A stretch of DNA of 45,410 bases from positions 1 through 45,410 of the forward strand of contig DCKU01000093.1 in assembly GCA_002320455.1 (NCBI GenBank). The letters are read 5' to 3'. The position numbers and the translations under genes are program-made. Positions 42,320 through 45,410 of the stretch are shown here, in pieces (the stretch's first letter is position 1; each line of letters starts with the position of its first letter). The notes beneath the pieces were generated by a model. The model was not told the origin of the DNA, did no database searches, and saw only the letters and a list, made by a program, of their open reading frames with translations. The stretch comes from Salinisphaera sp. UBA1666 (GTDB taxonomy: Bacteria > Pseudomonadota > Gammaproteobacteria > Nevskiales > Salinisphaeraceae).

Positions 42320-42745
42320 ATGAAATTTCTGGACGAATTCCGCACCTTTGCGGTGCGCGGCAACGTGATCGATCTGGCCGTGGGTGTGGTCATCGGCGGG
42401 GCGTTTGGCAAGATCGTGACCTCGCTGGTCAACGACCTGATCACGCCGCCTCTGGGTATCTTGATTGGCGGGGTCGATTTCTCGAACCTCAAGGTCACCC
42501 TGCGGCATGCCCATGACGGCGTGGCCGCGGTCACGCTCAATTACGGGGCGTTTATTCAGACGGTGATAAATTTCCTGATCATCGCGTTCGCTATTTTCTT
42601 GTTCGTAAGGCTGATCAACCGCTTGAAGCGGGCCGAGGCCGCGGCACCTGCAGCACCGCCGGCGCCCTCACGTGAGGAGGTGCTGTTGACCGAGATCCGC
42701 GACGCGCTGCGCGAGTCCGGCCCGCGCGATCGCGCGGAGCCGTAG
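42320..42745 (+). CDS. mscL: Large-conductance mechanosensitive channel
   Basis: A 141-aa channel that opens under membrane tension and protects against osmotic downshock. The N-terminal MKFLDEFRTFAVRGNVIDLA and first helix GVVIGGAFGKIVTSLVNDLI (each in pieces), the second helix VINFLIIAFAIFLFVRLIN and the charged C-terminal helix are typical. Length is normal. It follows the lipoprotein gene by 22 bp. Confidence 0.97.
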   Translation: MKFLDEFRTFAVRGNVIDLAVGVVIGGAFGKIVTSLVNDLITPPLGILIGGVDFSNLKVTLRHAHDGVAAVTLNYGAFIQTVINFLIIAFAIFLFVRLINRLKRAEAAAPAAPPAPSREEVLLTEIRDALRESGPRDRAEP

Positions 42746-42761
42746 GGGACAGCAGCCGCGC

Positions 42762-43211
42762 CTAGGCGCCCAGACGGCGCGCCCAGAGTTCCAGCGCGCC
42801 GCGATAGGCCAGGCGCATCTGCTGGCCGATGGCCAGCGCAGCCCAGTCGGCGCCGATCGGTGTGGTACCTCGCAGGCGCGAGGTCCAGTGCACGCGTGTG
42901 CGCACGGCGTTGGTGCCCAGCTTTTGCAGCAGAATACGCGCGCCCAGGTGATGGATCGGCAGCGGCGACTCGATGATGCGATAACCCAGCGACTCGCCCG
43001 CCTTGTACTCGGTGATTTCTTCGACGAGCGTCATGGCCGGCAGGCGGAGCACGCGCTCAGCGCCTACGCCGCCGCGCTCGGGGCTGCCTTCGGCGCGCAG
43101 CGAAACCGACTTTACGCCCGGTAGCCGGGCATAGCCCTCGTGATCGGCGATGACATCAAAGATGGTGGCCGCGTCGACGTCGAAGTCGCGGCTGACATGG
43201 ATTGTCTGCAT
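42762..43211 (-). CDS. SRPBCC-fold (START-like) protein
   Basis: A 149-aa single-domain protein of the polyketide cyclase/SRPBCC type that binds hydrophobic ligands in a deep cavity. The start MQTIHVSRDFDVDAATIFDVIADHE and the end ALEFWAR-like ALELWARRL are typical. ATG 43211 was preferred to 43244 or 43268 by homology. It converges on mscL and diverges from the lipoprotein gene at 43361. Function not evident. Confidence 0.85.
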   Translation of the reverse strand: MQTIHVSRDFDVDAATIFDVIADHEGYARLPGVKSVSLRAEGSPERGGVGAERVLRLPAMTLVEEITEYKAGESLGYRIIESPLPIHHLGARILLQKLGTNAVRTRVHWTSRLRGTTPIGADWAALAIGQQMRLAYRGALELWARRLGA

Positions 43212-43289
43212 GACAAGCGCCTGGTCGTTTGAAACGCGCACCATAGGCCGCGCGATCGTTGTTGGCAATGCGTGGGCGCACGAAACCGG

Positions 43290-43318
43290 ATGACGCGTTG
43301 CACGGGTCGGCCTACACT
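43290..43318 (+). promoter_or_regulatory. Possible sigma70 promoter of the 134-aa lipoprotein gene
   Basis: ATGACG (43290-43295) and TACACT (43313-43318) are 17 bp apart, with four of six matches each to the -35 and -10 consensus. The expected transcript would start about 35 bases before the ATG at 43361. Confidence 0.4.
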
Positions 43319-43360
43319 TAAAGGTATCGACCGGCAGGTCGCTTTGAATCGGGGTGCAAT

Positions 43361-43765
43361 ATGTCTGGCTGGACGCTCAAACAATCGACGACAGGCAAGG
43401 CGCTGACGCTAGCCATGACCGCAGGCCTGGTGCTTGCAATCGGGGGCTGTGTCGACCGGGCGCCGCCGAACGCCCATCCCGGCCCGTATGACTCGCCGGT
43501 GGACGCGTTCGATGCCTCGCGCGCGCCTTATGATCCGAGTGCGGCAGCGGACTCGCCCAACCAGCCGCTGACTCAGGACATCAGCCAGCTGCGTGAAGCC
43601 CGTAATGCCTACGAGCAGAGCCAGATCATGCAGGCGGCCGACGCACGCGCCCGCCAGGCCGAATGCCGCAACGATCCCAACGCCCGTCTGGTGCGTATCC
43701 AGGACGGCAGCGGTGACCCCAACGCGGTGTACTGCCAGCGCGCGCCCGGATCAGGCGACGAATGA
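43361..43765 (+). CDS. Putative lipoprotein
   Basis: A 134-aa protein with a basic N-terminus, a hydrophobic stretch and the lipobox-like AIGGC (Cys near residue 30). The mature part is Pro/Asp/Ala-rich and then helix-forming (REARNAYEQSQIMQAADARARQ, in two parts), ending in a Cys pair region AECRNDPNARLV and VYCQRAPG. I do not recognise a family. It lies 57 bp before selO on the same strand. Confidence 0.75.
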   Translation: MSGWTLKQSTTGKALTLAMTAGLVLAIGGCVDRAPPNAHPGPYDSPVDAFDASRAPYDPSAAADSPNQPLTQDISQLREARNAYEQSQIMQAADARARQAECRNDPNARLVRIQDGSGDPNAVYCQRAPGSGDE

Positions 43766-43822
43766 TCGCCAGCCGCGCCGGCAAGGCTTGTCTTGCCCGG
43801 CGCCGGCCTCCACGCTCAAGTC

Positions 43823-45352
43823 ATGAGCGATAACGATACCGTGCCCCGCACCGACGGCCAGCACCCGCTGGACCAACTGAATTGGGTCAACGCTGGCCCG
43901 GCGCTTGGGGTGCCTTACTACAGCCCGCAGCCGCCGAGCCTGATCCTCGATCCTTATCCGGTCGCGCTGAACGACGACGTAGCCGAACTCATCGGCTTGG
44001 ATAGCGCCGCGCTGCGAGCGGCCGGCTACGCGGAGATCTTCTCGGGTAATTGCCTGCCGCATGATGCCGAGCCGGTCTCGCACCGCTACGGCGGGCACCA
44101 GTTCGGCGTCTGGGCCGGCCAGCTCGGCGACGGCCGGGCGATTACGCTGGGCGATATCTGCCGCGACGACGGTCAAGCGTTCGATATCCAGCTAAAAGGG
44201 GCGGGTCAGACGCCGTATTCCCGCTTTGCCGACGGTCGGGCCGTGTTGCGCTCGACCATTCGCGAATACCTGGCCAGCGAAGCGCTGGCCAATCTCGGCA
44301 TTCCCACCACGCGGGCGCTGGCCATCGTGGGCAGTGACGCCCCGGTGCGGCGCGAGACGATCGAGACCGCCGCGATTTTGACTCGGGTTGCGCCCAGCCT
44401 GGTGCGTTTCGGCAGCTTCGAGATGTTGTTTTATGACCGCTCGTTCGAACAGCTGGCCCCGCTGGCGGACGCGGTCATCGAGGCGCATCATCCCGAGATC
44501 GCGGCCATTTCGGACCCTCACGCTCGTTATCGCGCCTGGGTGGTCGAAGTCATCGAGCGCACGGCTGCGCTCATCGCGGACTGGCAGGCCGTAGGCTTCT
44601 GTCACGGCGTACTCAACACCGACAACATGTCGGTGCTGGGGCTGACGTTAGACTATGGGCCGTTCGGCTTTATGGATAGCTTCCAGCCCGACTGGGTCTG
44701 CAACCACACCGACGTGGGCGCACGCTATGCCTACAACCAGCAGCCGCAGGTCGGGCTTTGGAATCTCGGCCGTTTCGTGCAGGCGATCCTGCCGCTGCTC
44801 GCCGACGAGCCGGACGACGCCGTCGAAATCGGCCAAGAGCTTTTGGAAACCTATCGCGGCATTTATGACGCAGCTTATCTGGCGCGCATCCGGGCTAAGC
44901 TGGGCCTGGCCACCGCCGGCGACGACGATCTGGCCCTGGCCGAATCGTTGTTCCAGGTGATGGCCGCCAACGGCGCCGACTTCACACGCACGTTCCGCGG
45001 GCTGTGCCATGTCGGTCAAGCGCCCGGCGATAACGAGGCACCGTTTCTTGACGAGTTTGTCGATCGCGACGCGGCCGCCGCGTGGCTGGCCACCTGGCGC
45101 ACGCGCCTGGCCGATGAAAGCCGAGACGACGCGGCGCGCCGGGCCGCCATGTGCGCGGTCAACCCGAAATATATCCTGCGCAACTACCTGGCCCAGAACG
45201 CGATCGAACAGGCCCAGGCGGGCGATTACAGCGAGCTGGCCCGCCTGCACGAGATCTTGAAACATCCCTTCGACGAGCAGCCCGAGTCTGCCGACTATGC
45301 CCGGCTGCCGCCGGACTGGGCACGCGGGCTGGTGTTGAGCTGTTCGGCCTGA
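43823..45352 (+). CDS. selO: Protein adenylyltransferase SelO (YdiU)
   Basis: A 509-aa pseudokinase-fold enzyme that transfers AMP to Ser, Thr or Tyr of target proteins, linked to oxidative-stress response. Features are HRYGGHQFGVWAGQLGDGRA, LKGAGQTPYSRF with the nucleotide-binding Lys, STIREYLASEA, GFCHGVLNTDNMSVLG and DYGPFGFMD with the metal-binding Asn/Asp. It ends LVLSCSA, close to the C-terminal CSx that carries Sec in eukaryotes. The ATG at 43823 fits family length; the frame extends upstream to 43793. Confidence 0.96.
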   Translation: MSDNDTVPRTDGQHPLDQLNWVNAGPALGVPYYSPQPPSLILDPYPVALNDDVAELIGLDSAALRAAGYAEIFSGNCLPHDAEPVSHRYGGHQFGVWAGQLGDGRAITLGDICRDDGQAFDIQLKGAGQTPYSRFADGRAVLRSTIREYLASEALANLGIPTTRALAIVGSDAPVRRETIETAAILTRVAPSLVRFGSFEMLFYDRSFEQLAPLADAVIEAHHPEIAAISDPHARYRAWVVEVIERTAALIADWQAVGFCHGVLNTDNMSVLGLTLDYGPFGFMDSFQPDWVCNHTDVGARYAYNQQPQVGLWNLGRFVQAILPLLADEPDDAVEIGQELLETYRGIYDAAYLARIRAKLGLATAGDDDLALAESLFQVMAANGADFTRTFRGLCHVGQAPGDNEAPFLDEFVDRDAAAAWLATWRTRLADESRDDAARRAAMCAVNPKYILRNYLAQNAIEQAQAGDYSELARLHEILKHPFDEQPESADYARLPPDWARGLVLSCSA

Positions 45353-45374
45353 TGTTTATCGCCGTACGACACAG

Positions 45375-45396
45375 CAACAGGCCCTTGGGCCTGTTG
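45375..45396 (+). terminator. Terminator hairpin after selO
   Basis: CAACAGGCC pairs with GGCCTGTTG around a CTTG loop (nine-base stem). Only a weak ATGTTT follows, so efficiency is uncertain. It lies 22 bp after the selO stop and may also serve a gene on the other strand beyond the window. Confidence 0.7.
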
Positions 45397-45410
45397 ATGT
45401 TTCATACGAG

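Overview
The window is chromosomal DNA from a high-GC proteobacterium, most likely a gammaproteobacterium. HslO, OpgD, DedA, MscL, SelO, QueA and KefB-type proteins fit that group. Halophilic or marine genera such as Salinisphaera would suit the overall look, but that is an impression and not a measurement. Genes are packed on both strands with many 4-bp or near-zero junctions. I see no rRNA, tRNA, CRISPR array, transposase or integrase. One short AT-rich segment (about 37.11-38.16 kb) stands out as foreign.

Layout. 0.1-5.1 kb: a 52-aa membrane protein, an amidase coupled to a succinate-semialdehyde-type dehydrogenase, Hsp33 and an SDR oxidoreductase. 5.2-9.8 kb: an AI-2E-family permease, a glycine-zipper protein with a clear terminator, a DAACS-family symporter with altered substrate-site residues, and a MATE transporter overlapping a cupin gene. 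9.8-12.7 kb: gluconate dehydrogenase, gluconate permease and DedA. 12.8-15.8 kb: an exported M13 peptidase, a 50-aa secreted or membrane peptide gene with its own terminator, and upstream of it a leader of about 260 nt. That leader has a sigma70-like promoter, nested inverted repeats and an intrinsic terminator directly before the ribosome binding site.

15.8-20.2 kb is the most coherent functional module. UDP-sulfoquinovose synthase (sqdB) plus a cupin gene on the minus strand diverge from gtrA-like, plcP-like phospholipase C and lipid glycosyltransferase genes on the plus strand. Between the two operons are seven heptamers on an exact 11-bp period, four facing sqdB and three facing gtrA, as expected of back-to-back PhoB boxes. 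Inference: under phosphate limitation PhoB turns on phospholipid breakdown to diacylglycerol (PlcP) and its glycosylation, probably with sulfoquinovose made by SqdB.

20.2-26.3 kb: a Gfo/Idh/MocA oxidoreductase, a secreted PepF peptidase, a DUF4105 membrane protein, OpgD and an acyl-CoA thioesterase, all on the minus strand. 26.4-37.1 kb: a GST, a DUF3301 protein, an FMN 2-hydroxyacid oxidase, a complete polyamine-type ABC importer, an NlpE-META lipoprotein, an omega-amino-acid:pyruvate transaminase and a Kef-type antiporter. 37.1-38.16 kb: the AT-rich insert with one unknown 305-aa gene and the tail of a broken upstream reading frame. 38.1-45.4 kb: PAP2 phosphatase, DUF1206 protein, QueA, a double thioredoxin-fold protein, two lipoproteins, MscL, an SRPBCC protein and SelO, ending at a terminator hairpin.
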